Part shown: positions 16,818 through 25,687 of the stretch, piece after piece
Layout: each line of letters starts with the position of its first letter
How positions within the stretch are numbered: position 1 is the first letter of the stretch
Source: Gordonia shandongensis DSM 45094
GTDB lineage: Bacteria; Actinomycetota; Actinomycetes; Mycobacteriales; Mycobacteriaceae
Assembly: GCF_000423025.1 (NCBI RefSeq)
Contig: NZ_AUHE01000005.1
Location: 62,001-126,000, forward strand
Direction of reading: 5' to 3'
Length of the DNA: 64,000 bases
The notes under the pieces: model-generated
Seen by the model: only the letters and a program-made list of their open reading frames with translations
Told to the model about the DNA's origin: nothing
The model's database searches: none
Program-made: the position numbers and the translations under genes

Positions 16818-17447
16818 GTGGCTGACTACACTCTGCCTGACCTGGACTATGACTACGGCGCTCTGGAGCCGCACATCTCCGGCAAGATCATGGAGCTGCA
16901 CCACAGCAAGCACCACGCGACCTACGTGAAGGGCGCGAACACCGCCCTGGAGAAGCTCGCCGAGGCGCGCGAGGACGGCAGCATCGCCGGCAAGGTCTTC
17001 GGACTGTCGGCCAACCTGTCGTTCCACCTGGGCGGTCACACGAACCACTCGATCTTCTGGAAGAACCTGTCGCCCAACGGCGGCGGCGAGCCGACCGGCG
17101 ACCTCGCCGAGGCCATCGGCCGCGACTTCGGCGGCTTCGACAAGTTCCAGGCGCACTTCACCGCCGCGGCGACCACCCTGCAGGGCAGCGGCTGGGCGAT
17201 CCTCGGCTACGACACCATCGGCGAGCGTCTCGTCATCGAGCAGCTCACCGACCAGAGCGGCAACACGTCGGCCGCCCTGATCCCGGTCGTCATGCTCGAC
17301 ATGTGGGAGCACGCCTTCTACCTCGACTACCAGAACGTGAAGCCCGACTACGTCAAGGCCTGGTGGAACGTCGTGAACTGGGACGACGCCGCCGAGCGTT
17401 TCGCTCGCGCCAAGACCCAGGGTGCGGGACTCGTGGTTCCGGCCTGA
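16818..17447 (+). CDS. sodA: Superoxide dismutase (Fe/Mn family)
   Basis: 209 residues, close to the 207 of M. tuberculosis SodA. The four metal ligands are present: His28 in MELHHSKHH, His77 in [10 protein letters not shown], and the Asp and His of [12 protein letters not shown]. The all-helical N-domain and mixed C-domain are complete. Whether Fe or Mn is used cannot be told. The GTG start follows GAGAGG at 6 nt. No signal peptide, yet mycobacterial SodA is exported by the SecA2 route, so location is open. Two repeat elements lie upstream and a hairpin follows. Confidence 0.97.
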   Translation: MADYTLPDLDYDYGALEPHISGKIMELHHSKHHATYVKGANTALEKLAEAREDGSIAGKVFGLSANLSFHLGGHTNHSIFWKNLSPNGGGEPTGDLAEAIGRDFGGFDKFQAHFTAAATTLQGSGWAILGYDTIGERLVIEQLTDQSGNTSAALIPVVMLDMWEHAFYLDYQNVKPDYVKAWWNVVNWDDAAERFARAKTQGAGLVVPA

Positions 17448-17466
17448 TCGACGTCGACGTCGCAGC

Positions 17467-17502
17467 GACGGCGGCCGCCTCCTCGCGGGGGTGGCCGCCG
17501 TC
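17467..17502 (+). terminator. sodA terminator hairpin
   Basis: GACGGCGGCC (17467-17476) and GGCCGCCGTC (17493-17502) form a perfect 10-bp stem with a 16-nt loop, 20 bp after the sodA stop. There is no T-tract, as is usual in these genomes. The remaining 17503-17651 shows nothing I can name. Confidence 0.6.
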
Positions 17503-17651
17503 GTCGTCGGCGCGGCCGGCGGGTACGACCAGGATCCGTCGTACCACCCGTTCGAACTCGGCGAAGCGCAGCTCGTCACCGAGGCCACACGCGCCGCCGG
17601 CACCGCGATCACCGGGATCCTCGAAGGACTGACCGACGACCCCGACCCGGG

Positions 17652-18110
17652 TCAGTCTCCGCTCCCGGACGCCTTCCTGGCGGCCTTGCGTTGCCGAGCC
17701 CTCGTCAACTTCGACAGCGTCGATTTCGGAGCGAACCTGAATACCGTCCACATGAGTGCGAACTCCAGGACGAAGGCGCCGACGAGCAGTACCGCGAGGG
17801 TCCCGCCGCCGACCGTGCCGGTCAACTCGGCTGCCGCATCGGGCCAGATGGCCGCGACCACACCGAGCTGGACGATCTGCACCACGACGAAGATCGCGAA
17901 GCAGAGTCCCAGCAGGTGCCACCGCTCGGTGGGGGTCGGCACCCTGTCGGCGTCCTTCACGAACCTCTCCGACGTGTAGTAGGCCGCGATCACCGGCACC
18001 ATGACGGCCACCCCGCCGACGCCGTCGATGATCTCGGCGACGATCATGTACACCACCGTCATCACGATCAGCGCCCCCAGGTAGGCGCCGCCGTATCTGA
18101 TCCAGTTCAT
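17652..18110 (-). CDS. ABZJ_00895-like small integral membrane protein
   Basis: 152 residues with four predicted membrane helices (first YLGALIVMTVVYMIVAEII) and a basic, Ser/Lys-rich C-terminal tail. The start MNWIRYG after a GGAGGAAG ribosome site is clear. The helix order and the AYYTSERFVKDADRVPTPTERW loop resemble the ABZJ_00895 family of conserved membrane proteins. No catalytic residues are evident. It sits 73 bp downstream of the DUF5685 gene on the same strand and may be cotranscribed. Confidence 0.65.
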   Translation of the reverse strand: MNWIRYGGAYLGALIVMTVVYMIVAEIIDGVGGVAVMVPVIAAYYTSERFVKDADRVPTPTERWHLLGLCFAIFVVVQIVQLGVVAAIWPDAAAELTGTVGGGTLAVLLVGAFVLEFALMWTVFRFAPKSTLSKLTRARQRKAARKASGSGD

Positions 18111-18183
18111 CGCTTCCTCCCCGCGTCCCGTCCGAACCGCGTCCGGTTCCGTGTGAGCCGGCGTCGCTCGGCCGCAACCCTGT

Positions 18184-19296
18184 TCACCAGGAGCAGCAGC
18201 AGTCGCAGACGTCGCAACAGTCGTCGCATGCCGGCGGTCGATAATTGTCCGAGCAGTGGTTCCAGTGATCGGTACACAGTGCGGGCCCGCAGCACGTGAC
18301 GCCCGTGAACGGCAAGATCCGCTGGTACCACCGGCGGTTCGGCGGAAACGGCGGCGGCCACGGCGCGTTCTCCGGCACGTCGTCCGGTTTCACGTCCGGC
18401 CATCGGCCGTCACCGTCCACGCCGTGATGTCCACCGACCCCGCAACGCATCGACGTGCGGCGCCGCAGGCGCACGGCGCGCCGCACCCCGTCGACCAGCA
18501 GGACGCGCAGGAGACGGTCGTCGTAGAGCCTCAGGTTCCCGTACCGGTCCTCGATCCGCGCGGCGAGGGCCTCGGCGCGCGCGACGGCGACCGCATCACA
18601 GGTCCCGGTGGCCGCCAACGGATTGAACGAGCCCGCGTCACGATCGGCCGCGCGGTCGTCGATCGCATCCAGCAGATGCGCGAGCCTCCCGAAGTCCGCA
18701 CCGATCTCCGCCAGCATCGACTCGTTGTCGGGAGCATCGGCCGCCACCGCACTCGCCGCGAAGACCGCCGCGCACGCCTGCGCCGTCGGCCGCAGCAGGG
18801 CGTCGAGGTCCGCGCCACGGCACTCGACGTCCGCCTGCTCGGCCAGCGGCCGCAACACCGCATCGACGTCCAGCCCGGCGGCGGACCCCATCCGACGCCG
18901 CAGCGAACGAGCCGCGACCGCCGCCACCCGCGCCTTTCGCGGGTCGGGCGCCGCCAAGCCGCGGCGCTGCTCGGCGACCACGTCATCGGCCTTCGCCGTG
19001 GCCAGGGCGAGCGACGCCGCCGTGGCCACCGCGACACCCGGCTCCTCGGCGCGCACCACCGTCGCCGTCCGCATTCCGCGCAGTGCGCACGGGCCGGCCC
19101 TCCGGGTCGCCGCGCGGTCGTCGCGTTGCGCCGCCGTCAGGACCGACACCATGATCGTGTCGGTGTTCGTCACCGTCCGCGACAGCTGCCCGTGGCCGTC
19201 ACGCAGCGACAGGCACACACCGCACATGTGCGAGCGCCACTGTGCCCGCAACTCGTCGTCCAGCGCATGCGAACACGGTTGAAGCATTCCGAACAT
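18184..19296 (-). CDS. DUF5685 family protein with cysteine-rich tail
   Basis: 370 residues from ATG 19296 (GTG 19299 possible). It starts MFGMLQPCSHALDDELRAQW and continues HMCGVCLSLRD, the DUF5685 opening with conserved Cys pairs. The middle is helical and Ala-rich with Asp pairs (LLDAIDDRAADRD) that recall polyprenyl-cyclising folds but are not a recognised motif. The end holds ten Cys within the last 35 or so residues (TCCGPALCTD, NHCSDN, ACDDCCDVCDCCCSW), so metal or Fe-S binding is plausible. Family function unknown. Confidence 0.78.
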   Translation of the reverse strand: MFGMLQPCSHALDDELRAQWRSHMCGVCLSLRDGHGQLSRTVTNTDTIMVSVLTAAQRDDRAATRRAGPCALRGMRTATVVRAEEPGVAVATAASLALATAKADDVVAEQRRGLAAPDPRKARVAAVAARSLRRRMGSAAGLDVDAVLRPLAEQADVECRGADLDALLRPTAQACAAVFAASAVAADAPDNESMLAEIGADFGRLAHLLDAIDDRAADRDAGSFNPLAATGTCDAVAVARAEALAARIEDRYGNLRLYDDRLLRVLLVDGVRRAVRLRRRTSMRCGVGGHHGVDGDGRWPDVKPDDVPENAPWPPPFPPNRRWYQRILPFTGVTCCGPALCTDHWNHCSDNYRPPACDDCCDVCDCCCSW

Positions 19297-19388
19297 CACG
19301 GCCCCCCGCCCCTCGATCTCATCGGCACACGGCCGACCGCGCGATCAGCGTAGCCGGACGATCACAGCTGCACACAAGCTCTCGCCGA

Positions 19389-20138
19389 TCACAGGTACAC
19401 GATGCTCGTGGTGACGGCCACCGCGCAGCCGACCGCGAAGACCCCCAGGACGACCGCGTCGAGCCGACCCGGGCGCGACCGATACGCGGTCAGGCGCCCG
19501 GTGCCGCCCCGCGCGGTGATCGCCTCGGCCATGTCGGAGCTGCGACGCATCGCCGACGACATCGCCGCCACCACGATGTCGAGGACCGACGGCTCGGCCG
19601 ACGGATGATCCGTCCCCGCCTTCGACCTCGGCCGCATCCGGTGCGCCGCCCACAGGAGCCGGACCTCCTCGACGAGCAGCGGCAGCCCGCGCAGGGTGAG
19701 GGCGATCGTGACGGCCCACTCGTCGACGGGCAGTCGCAGTATCCGCAGCGGCGACATCAACCGCGCCAACGCCGGTGCGAGCTCGGCCATCGGCGTCGTC
19801 CACACCACCAGGACCGACATCGCCAAGACCAGCAGGCCCAACACCACGCCGCGCAACGTCACGAGACCGCCGTCGACCCCGCGGGCGATCCACGACCACA
19901 CCACGGTGGCGACCATGATTCCCCAGAACCACCAGGGCGGACGCGGGAGGGCGCCGAGGGGGATCCGGGCGACGAGCACGAACACCAGCAGGCACAGCGC
20001 CACGAAACCGAGTCCCGGCCACGCCGGCAACACCCACGTCATGACTCCGAGGACGAAGATGATGATCAGCTTGCTGCCCGCCCACAGTCGGTGGACCGGC
20101 GAGTCGCCCGGAATCTGCCGGAGCATCGGGACCTTCAT
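19389..20138 (-). CDS. ecfT: Energy-coupling factor transporter transmembrane protein EcfT
   Basis: 249 residues with about five to six membrane helices and a cytoplasmic coupling region. The AITARGG segment near residue 212 is the conserved Ala-Arg-Gly signature that docks on the ATPase grooves; AHRMRPRS before it is part of the first coupling helix. EcfT links the two ATPases to a vitamin-binding S component. Its ATG overlaps the stop of the fused ATPase gene by 4 bases, so they form one operon. It corresponds to Rv2325c. Confidence 0.88.
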   Translation of the reverse strand: MKVPMLRQIPGDSPVHRLWAGSKLIIIFVLGVMTWVLPAWPGLGFVALCLLVFVLVARIPLGALPRPPWWFWGIMVATVVWSWIARGVDGGLVTLRGVVLGLLVLAMSVLVVWTTPMAELAPALARLMSPLRILRLPVDEWAVTIALTLRGLPLLVEEVRLLWAAHRMRPRSKAGTDHPSAEPSVLDIVVAAMSSAMRRSSDMAEAITARGGTGRLTAYRSRPGRLDAVVLGVFAVGCAVAVTTSIVYL

Positions 20139-22201
20139 CGCAGCCCTCCTTCGAGCCCGCCTTCGAGCCCACCGTCACGCACGCCGTCGAGCACCCCGTC
20201 GACGAGCTCGACCCTGCGGTTGCAGACCTGGTCGAGTGAGTCGAGGTCGTGGGAGATGATGATGATCGTCGCGCCGCCGTCGCGGAGTCCGGCCAGCACC
20301 GACAGGACTTCTTCGCGCGCCTGCGGGTCGAGGCCGGCGAGCGGCTCGTCGAGCACCAGCAGCTCCGGGTCGGACGCGATCAACGACGCGAGGACCACTC
20401 GCCGCATCTGGCCACCCGAGAGCGCGTCGACCCGTCGGGCGGCGATCTCCCGCGGCAGTGTCACCAGGTCGAGCACCCGACCCACCTCGGCGGTTCCGAC
20501 GGACTCCCCGCCGACGGCCATGATCTCGTCGGCGACCGTCGCCTTCTGCAACTGGAGGCGCGCGTGCTGGAAGCCGAGCCCGACGTCGCCGACCCGGTCG
20601 TAGGTGTGCTCGCCGCCGAGCAGGACGGCACCTCCGCTGGGCCGGATCAGGCCGGCGAGCGCCCACGCGAGCGTCGACTTCCCCGAACCGTTCCCGCCGA
20701 CGATGAGGACGCCGTCACCGGAGTTCACCTGGAGGTTCACCGACCGCAGCGCCGTCACCTCCCACGGCGACCCCGGCAGATACGTGTGCTCCAGGTCGCG
20801 GACCACGAGCAGGGCGTCACCGTGTGGATCGTGGTGCTGCGGCAGCGGCGGCGTGATCGCCTCCGGACGCATCCATCCCGGATGGTGCTCGACGATCCGG
20901 CCCGCCTCCAGATGGATGACGCGGTCGGCGGCACGCGCCTCCGAGTCGCGGTGCGTGATGAGGACGACGGCGATCCCGCGGCGACGCGGCAGTTCGGCGA
21001 GGATCGCGATGAGCTCGGCCCGTCCGTCCGGGTCGACCATCGACGTCACCTCGTCGGCGATCAACAGCTGCGGATCGCGGGCGAGGGCCGCGGCCACCGC
21101 GAGCCGCTGCTGCTGCCCACCCGACAGGTCGGTGGTCTCGCGGTCGCCGAGACCGGCCAGGCCCACCTCGTCGAGGAGGGCGTCCACGTCGACCTCCGTA
21201 CCGGCGGGGAGCCCCCACACGAGGTCGTCGGCGACGCGGGCGCCCAGCATCTGCGACTCGGGACGCTGCAACACCAGCGCGGTCCCGCCGCGGCGTCCGA
21301 GGCCGGGCGCACCCGGCCGGTCGACGACCCCGACCGTCGGTTCCACTCCGGCGAGGATCTTGGTGAGCGTCGACTTGCCGGAGCCGTTGGCGCCGACGAT
21401 CGCGACGAACTCGCCACTGGTCAAGACCAGGTCGATCCCGCTGAGGACCTGCCGGTCGGACCCCGGATAGCGGTAGCCGACCCCCGCGGTCCGCAACGGG
21501 AGCGGAGCGACGGCGCGGTCGCCGTCGGCGACGCCCGCGACCTCGAGCGTGTCCTCGAGCGGGACCTCGTCGAGCCGGTCGAGCACACGGCCCAGCAGCC
21601 ACGATGCGATGAGGAGGGTCAACAGCGCACCGACCGTGCCGGGGATCCAGATCCACAGCCACCAGTTGTCGGCGATGTTCCTGTTGAGCGCGTCGAATGC
21701 GTCGCCGACCGCGTCGAGTCGGATCGCGCGAGCCGTCTTGCCGATTCCGGTCAGCATGTTGTCGAGGACGGCCAGCGCCAGCTTCCGCAGTGGCGCGAGC
21801 AACCACATGAGCAGCACCGAGACGGCTGCGAGGAGCGGCGCCGCGATCACCGACATCAGAGTTTTGACGGCCATGCCGCCGCCACGGCGATGCACCTCGC
21901 CGACCAGTCCGCCCATGACGACCGACATCGACACCGCGTACGCCGGGCCCAGCCCGGCGACGACGAAGGTCACGGCGACCGTCGTGACGATGGCGCCGAC
22001 GACCGCTCGCGGCCGTGTCCGTGCCGCGAGCAGCGCGACCGGGACCGGGGTCAGGAAGCCGAGCGCGGCCGCGATCGGCACGACGGCGACGATGACGGCC
22101 GGGACCACCGTGAGACCGCTGAAGATCGCGATCGCCGCGAACTCCCGGGACCGGAGTGCGCCCCGGGGCGCCGTACGCGCCTGAACTGCTCTGCTTGCCA
22201 C
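20135..22201 (-). CDS. Fused ECF transporter: membrane S-like domain plus two ATPase domains
   Basis: 688 residues from GTG 22201. Residues 1 to about 220 hold six or more membrane helices in an ECF substrate-binding arrangement. Two ABC ATPase domains follow, each complete: Walker A GANGSGKST and GGNGSGKST, Q-loops LVLQRPES and LGFQHARL, signatures LSGGQQQR and LSGGQMRR, Walker B LLIADE and LLVLDE, and His switches. The architecture is that of Rv2326c (697 residues). The C-terminus is a Gly/Asp/Leu tail (GVLDGVRDGGLEGGLEGGL). The substrate is probably a vitamin or metal but cannot be read. A CACAAT hexamer ends 7 nt before the GTG, supporting it over a longer start at 22252. Confidence 0.87.
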   Translation of the reverse strand: MASRAVQARTAPRGALRSREFAAIAIFSGLTVVPAVIVAVVPIAAALGFLTPVPVALLAARTRPRAVVGAIVTTVAVTFVVAGLGPAYAVSMSVVMGGLVGEVHRRGGGMAVKTLMSVIAAPLLAAVSVLLMWLLAPLRKLALAVLDNMLTGIGKTARAIRLDAVGDAFDALNRNIADNWWLWIWIPGTVGALLTLLIASWLLGRVLDRLDEVPLEDTLEVAGVADGDRAVAPLPLRTAGVGYRYPGSDRQVLSGIDLVLTSGEFVAIVGANGSGKSTLTKILAGVEPTVGVVDRPGAPGLGRRGGTALVLQRPESQMLGARVADDLVWGLPAGTEVDVDALLDEVGLAGLGDRETTDLSGGQQQRLAVAAALARDPQLLIADEVTSMVDPDGRAELIAILAELPRRRGIAVVLITHRDSEARAADRVIHLEAGRIVEHHPGWMRPEAITPPLPQHHDPHGDALLVVRDLEHTYLPGSPWEVTALRSVNLQVNSGDGVLIVGGNGSGKSTLAWALAGLIRPSGGAVLLGGEHTYDRVGDVGLGFQHARLQLQKATVADEIMAVGGESVGTAEVGRVLDLVTLPREIAARRVDALSGGQMRRVVLASLIASDPELLVLDEPLAGLDPQAREEVLSVLAGLRDGGATIIIISHDLDSLDQVCNRRVELVDGVLDGVRDGGLEGGLEGGLR

Positions 22202-22207
22202 CGCCCC

Positions 22208-22213
22208 ATTGTG
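22208..22213 (-). promoter_or_regulatory. -10 hexamer CACAAT of the ECF fusion gene (leaderless)
   Basis: On the minus strand CACAAT ends 7 nt before GTG 22201. A longer in-frame start would lie upstream of this promoter. Confidence 0.5.
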
Positions 22214-22348
22214 CCGGTCCGGGGCGCGGCGCCCGGCTCGACGGGTGGCCAAACCGTCCGACTACGGGCCCCCGAACTAGGCAATAAGGCCCCCCGACCA
22301 GGCTTTTCACGGGTCACTGCTCTGTTGCATGCGGGTTGCGGGCCGACC

Positions 22349-22354
22349 TAGCGT
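22349..22354 (+). promoter_or_regulatory. -10 hexamer TAGCGT of the TMEM165 gene (leaderless)
   Basis: TAGCGT ends 7 nt before ATG 22361. Confidence 0.6.
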
Positions 22355-22360
22355 GACGGC

Positions 22361-23134
22361 ATGATCACCGCACTGATGCTGAGTTTCGGCATCATCTTCG
22401 TCGCCGAGCTCGGCGACAAGTCGCAACTCATGGCGATGACCTATGCGCTGCGTTATTCGTGGTGGGTGGTGCTCGCCGCCATCACCACGGCGACGACCCT
22501 CGTCCACGCGGCGTCGGTATTCTTCGGCCACTTCCTGGGTCTGTCGCTGCCGACCGGGGCCCTGTCGATCCTCGCCGGCCTGTCGATGCTCGTCTTCGGG
22601 CTCTGGACGCTCCGCGGCGACGAACTCGACGACGACGAGGCCTCGCGAGCCGGACGCGTCGGGGCGTCGGTGTTCCTGGCGGTCATGAGTTCGTTCATGC
22701 TCGCCGAACTCGGTGACAAGACGATGCTCGCCACCATCACCCTCGCCACCGACAACGACTGGGTCGGCGTCTGGATCGGTTCGACGGTCGGCATGGTGGC
22801 CGCCGACGCGCTCGCCATCGCGGTGGGCCGCATGCTGGGCAGGCATCTGCCCGAGCGGACCATCGCGATCGGCGCCGCGATCAGCTTCTTCGTCTTCGCC
22901 GGATGGCTCCTGGTGGACGGTCTCGTCTCGGCCGGGCCGCTCGTGATCGCCCTGACGTCGGTCGGCACCGTCGTGATCACCGTGATCGGCGTCGTGTGGA
23001 TCCGAGTGACGCACCGGCGTCGGGCCGCCGAAGCGGCTGCCGCCGCGGCCGTCCCCGGCACGGAGGGGGCGTCGGCTACTACAGTTCAGAAGGACCCCGT
23101 CCGGGAGTCGACTCCGCCCCTGAAAGGACCTTGA
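22361..23134 (+). CDS. TMEM165/GDT1 family cation transporter
   Basis: 257 residues, six membrane helices. The two family hallmarks, ELGDKSQL near residue 12 and ELGDKTML near residue 119, are both present; these acidic/polar motifs line the ion path in GDT1 and the MneA/MntX manganese exporters. It therefore probably exports Mn2+ (or Ca2+). The C-terminal 30 residues are a hydrophilic Ala-rich tail. It is transcribed with the following dehydrogenase gene (2 bp apart). No mntP-type riboswitch is visible; the promoter is leaderless. Confidence 0.88.
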   Translation: MITALMLSFGIIFVAELGDKSQLMAMTYALRYSWWVVLAAITTATTLVHAASVFFGHFLGLSLPTGALSILAGLSMLVFGLWTLRGDELDDDEASRAGRVGASVFLAVMSSFMLAELGDKTMLATITLATDNDWVGVWIGSTVGMVAADALAIAVGRMLGRHLPERTIAIGAAISFFVFAGWLLVDGLVSAGPLVIALTSVGTVVITVIGVVWIRVTHRRRAAEAAAAAAVPGTEGASATTVQKDPVRESTPPLKGP

Positions 23135-23136
23135 TC

Positions 23137-23898
23137 ATGGACGTGACCGGTTCCGCCGTCATCGTCACCGGCGCCGCCTCCGGCCTCGGTGCCGCCACCG
23201 CCGCCCGATTCGCCGCCGACGGCGCAACGGTGTTCGGCATCGACCTGCCGCAGTCGATCGAGAAGGCCGACGACGTCCAGGGCGTGCACCTGATCGCCGC
23301 CGACGTCACCGACGAGACCGACGTGCAGAACGTCGTCGACCGCATCGTGGAGTCGGGACTCCCTCTGCGCGTCGCCGTGAACTGCGCGGGCGTCGGGTGG
23401 GCCGCACGCATCCTCGGGAAGGACGGGCCGCACGATCTGGAACTGTTCCGCACCGTCATCACCGTCAACCTCATCGGCACGTTCAACGTGATGCGGTTGG
23501 CCGCCAACCGCATGCAGCACGAGTCCGCGGCGACCGACGACGGTGCCCGCGGCGTCATCATCAACACCGCGTCGGTGGCGGCCTTCGAGGGACAGATCGG
23601 ACAGATCGCCTACACCGCGAGCAAGGGCGGCGTCCACGCGATGACGATCTCCGCGGCGCGCGACCTGGCCCGCGCCGGCGTCCGCGTGTGCACGATCGCG
23701 CCCGGCACCATCAACACGCCGATGCTCGCCGGGGTGACCGACGAGTTCAAGAAGACGCTCGAAGCGGGAATCCCGTTCCCGCAGCGGCTCGGCGAGCCGG
23801 CCGAATACGCCGATCTGGCCGCCTTCATCGTCGCGCACGACTACCTCAACGGCGAGACGATCCGCATGGACGGCGCGCTGCGCATGGCGCCGCGCTGA
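23137..23898 (+). CDS. Short-chain dehydrogenase/reductase (3-hydroxyacyl-CoA dehydrogenase type II-like)
   Basis: 253 residues. Classical SDR features are complete: TGAASGLG cofactor loop, an Asp ending the second strand (GIDLP, hence NAD preference), NCAG, and the catalytic Ser-Tyr-Lys in NTASVAAFEG and YTASKGG. The overall pattern, including GTFNVMRLAA and APGTINTPML, resembles type II 3-hydroxyacyl-CoA dehydrogenases (HSD17B10-like) of fatty-acid or branched-chain degradation. The exact substrate is inferred only. A GAAAGGA ribosome site lies before the ATG; the gene follows the transporter gene by 2 bp. Confidence 0.82.
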   Translation: MDVTGSAVIVTGAASGLGAATAARFAADGATVFGIDLPQSIEKADDVQGVHLIAADVTDETDVQNVVDRIVESGLPLRVAVNCAGVGWAARILGKDGPHDLELFRTVITVNLIGTFNVMRLAANRMQHESAATDDGARGVIINTASVAAFEGQIGQIAYTASKGGVHAMTISAARDLARAGVRVCTIAPGTINTPMLAGVTDEFKKTLEAGIPFPQRLGEPAEYADLAAFIVAHDYLNGETIRMDGALRMAPR

Positions 23899-23911
23899 CG
23901 GCTGCGGCCGC

Positions 23912-23932
23912 GACACGCTTCAGCGGCGTGTC
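23912..23932. terminator. Bidirectional hairpin between SDR and nuclease genes
   Basis: GACACGC (23912-23918) and GCGTGTC (23926-23932) form a 7-bp stem with a 7-nt loop in the 32-bp gap between two convergent genes; the right arm reaches into the nuclease stop codon. Confidence 0.5.
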
Positions 23933-25592
23933 ACCGCCCCAGCAGGTCCGCCGCGAGCGGTAACTCGAGGACGGCGTCCCCCGCGATCCATTCCCGCAAG
24001 ACCTTGGTCGCCCGGACGTCGTCCTCGTTGTATTCCAGCAGCCGGGCGCGCTGCGACTCGTCGCGCGGAGTCCCGTCGAGGCCGACGGCGGCGGCATACC
24101 ACTCCATCGACGCCTCGCCGCCCGCTTCGTCGTCGCGCCACGCGAACCCGGCGACCGGCGCGATCCGTTTGAGCCCCTTGCCGCGCGGGCAGATGAAGGT
24201 GGCGCCCACGGCCTCGAAGATGTCGACCCACTCCTTCGAGGCGATGAACGCGTCGACGGTGCGGCGCGACGGCACCCCCGGGACGTGGCCGAACCGGTCG
24301 GCGCTGCCGCGCAGCCACCGATTCTCGGCGTGCTGCGAGTAGCAGTAGGCCGCGAACGTCTTGCCCGCCGCGTGCGCCGCGGAGCGTTCGGTCATGAGCC
24401 ACGCCCAGAACTCCGCGAACGACCGCCCCTCGTCGTCGGTGGGCAGCGGTTCCCAGGTGACGAACGGGCGGTACCGGACGGGCCGCGACGGCTCGGTGGT
24501 GTCGGTGAGCAGCGTGCCCCACAGGTAGGCGCCCCGCTCACCGAAGCTCTCCATGTCGACGTCGACCTCGATGTCGGCGCGCGCCACCCGCGGCCGCTCG
24601 CTCCGGCGGACCAGGGGGATGTCGCCGACCCAGCACTTCGCGGACACCACCGCGTCGTCGAACGGGACCGCGCCGGCCCAGTCCGCAGGCTGCGGACCGC
24701 GGTGCCCGGCGAGTGCGTCGATGGTGAGGATCCCCGCCTCGCGGAGCACCTGCCCCTGGTTGCCCCCGACCACGAGGCTCACGTCGCGGGCGGCGACCAG
24801 CTGCTTCTCGCACTGCGGCCACCAGTGGCAGCTGCGGCACTCGCTGACCCGCCGCGGCGCGGTGGCGATCTCACCGTCGGCGATCGCGCGTCGACGGGCG
24901 AGGGTCGCGTCGTAGTCGTCGACGACGTCGCCGAGCGGGATGACGACGGTGCAGTCGGCGTCGAGACCGACCAGTCCGCCGACTGCTGCGCGTCGATCGG
25001 TCGACAACGCACCGAGGTCGTCGAGCATCGCCGCGATCTGCGCCAGCCGCATCACATCGCGGCGCTGTCCGCGCAGCGACCGGGTGGCGTCCGGTTCGGG
25101 CCGCCAACTGCCCAGCGGGCTGGTCTGCAGCGTCGCGGTCTCGTCGTCGCGCGGCTCGGAGATCCGCGTCGTGACCCGGTGGTTCACGATGATGACGGGC
25201 AGATAGCCGTCACCGTCGCGGATCAGCACCTCGGCGTGACCGCGGCGTCCACGATCGGAATCGGTCGGCAGCGTGGCCGCGAGAATCCAGCCGACGCCGG
25301 CGTCCATCGCCTCGCGTGTCGCGGCGACCCGCTCGCGGTGCGGACCGTCGTCGATCCATCGCACGTCGGGGCCGCCGCCCGCGCTCTCGGCGAGACGCCG
25401 CTCATGGATCGTCGCGAGGACCTCGCGACGGTGCGCCTGTGCCGCCTCGATCCGCCGCTGCGCCTCGGCGGTCTCCTCCGCGGACACCGCGGCGGCGAGT
25501 TCCTCGCGCGGAGCGAAGTCGAGAGCGAGCCGATGCTCGCAGCCCGTGAGGTTCCGCGCGCCGAGAATCGCAGATCCCACGTGCCCCGTCAC
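23931..25592 (-). CDS. TM0106 family RecB-like nuclease with C-terminal RNase H-like domain
   Basis: 553 residues. The N-terminal half is RecB/Cas4-like with an iron-staple Cys set: Cys18 in NLTGCEHRL and CRSCHWWPQC near residue 250. The C-terminal half is an RNase H-like exonuclease fold with EVDVDMESF supplying acidic residues, and LEYNEDDVRAT supplying the last. In the N-terminal nuclease core the expected metal-binding strand reads GHAEVLIRDGDGYLPVIIVNHR, where a Lys is normally found after the acidic position. The start is GTG at 25592, very close to a GGAAGGAA site; GTG 25580 is an alternative. Mtb counterparts are annotated only as RecB-like. Confidence 0.8.
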   Translation of the reverse strand: MTGHVGSAILGARNLTGCEHRLALDFAPREELAAAVSAEETAEAQRRIEAAQAHRREVLATIHERRLAESAGGGPDVRWIDDGPHRERVAATREAMDAGVGWILAATLPTDSDRGRRGHAEVLIRDGDGYLPVIIVNHRVTTRISEPRDDETATLQTSPLGSWRPEPDATRSLRGQRRDVMRLAQIAAMLDDLGALSTDRRAAVGGLVGLDADCTVVIPLGDVVDDYDATLARRRAIADGEIATAPRRVSECRSCHWWPQCEKQLVAARDVSLVVGGNQGQVLREAGILTIDALAGHRGPQPADWAGAVPFDDAVVSAKCWVGDIPLVRRSERPRVARADIEVDVDMESFGERGAYLWGTLLTDTTEPSRPVRYRPFVTWEPLPTDDEGRSFAEFWAWLMTERSAAHAAGKTFAAYCYSQHAENRWLRGSADRFGHVPGVPSRRTVDAFIASKEWVDIFEAVGATFICPRGKGLKRIAPVAGFAWRDDEAGGEASMEWYAAAVGLDGTPRDESQRARLLEYNEDDVRATKVLREWIAGDAVLELPLAADLLGR

Positions 25593-25606
25593 TTCCTTCC
25601 GACTCC

Positions 25607-25654
25607 GAATGATTCATTCACCCATGAGACTATGCAAAGCTTGAGACATCTCAT
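25607..25654. promoter_or_regulatory. Palindromes in the divergent nuclease/DUF6474 gap
   Basis: GAATGATTCATTC (25607-25619) is a perfect 13-bp palindrome centred on one T. ATGAGA (25624-25629) and TCTCAT (25649-25654) form a wider inverted repeat. Both lie between divergent genes and could bind a shared regulator. No known operator consensus matches. Confidence 0.35.
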
Positions 25655-25687
25655 CGAACGAGTCGGGATTACGACGGAAAGGTCGAC

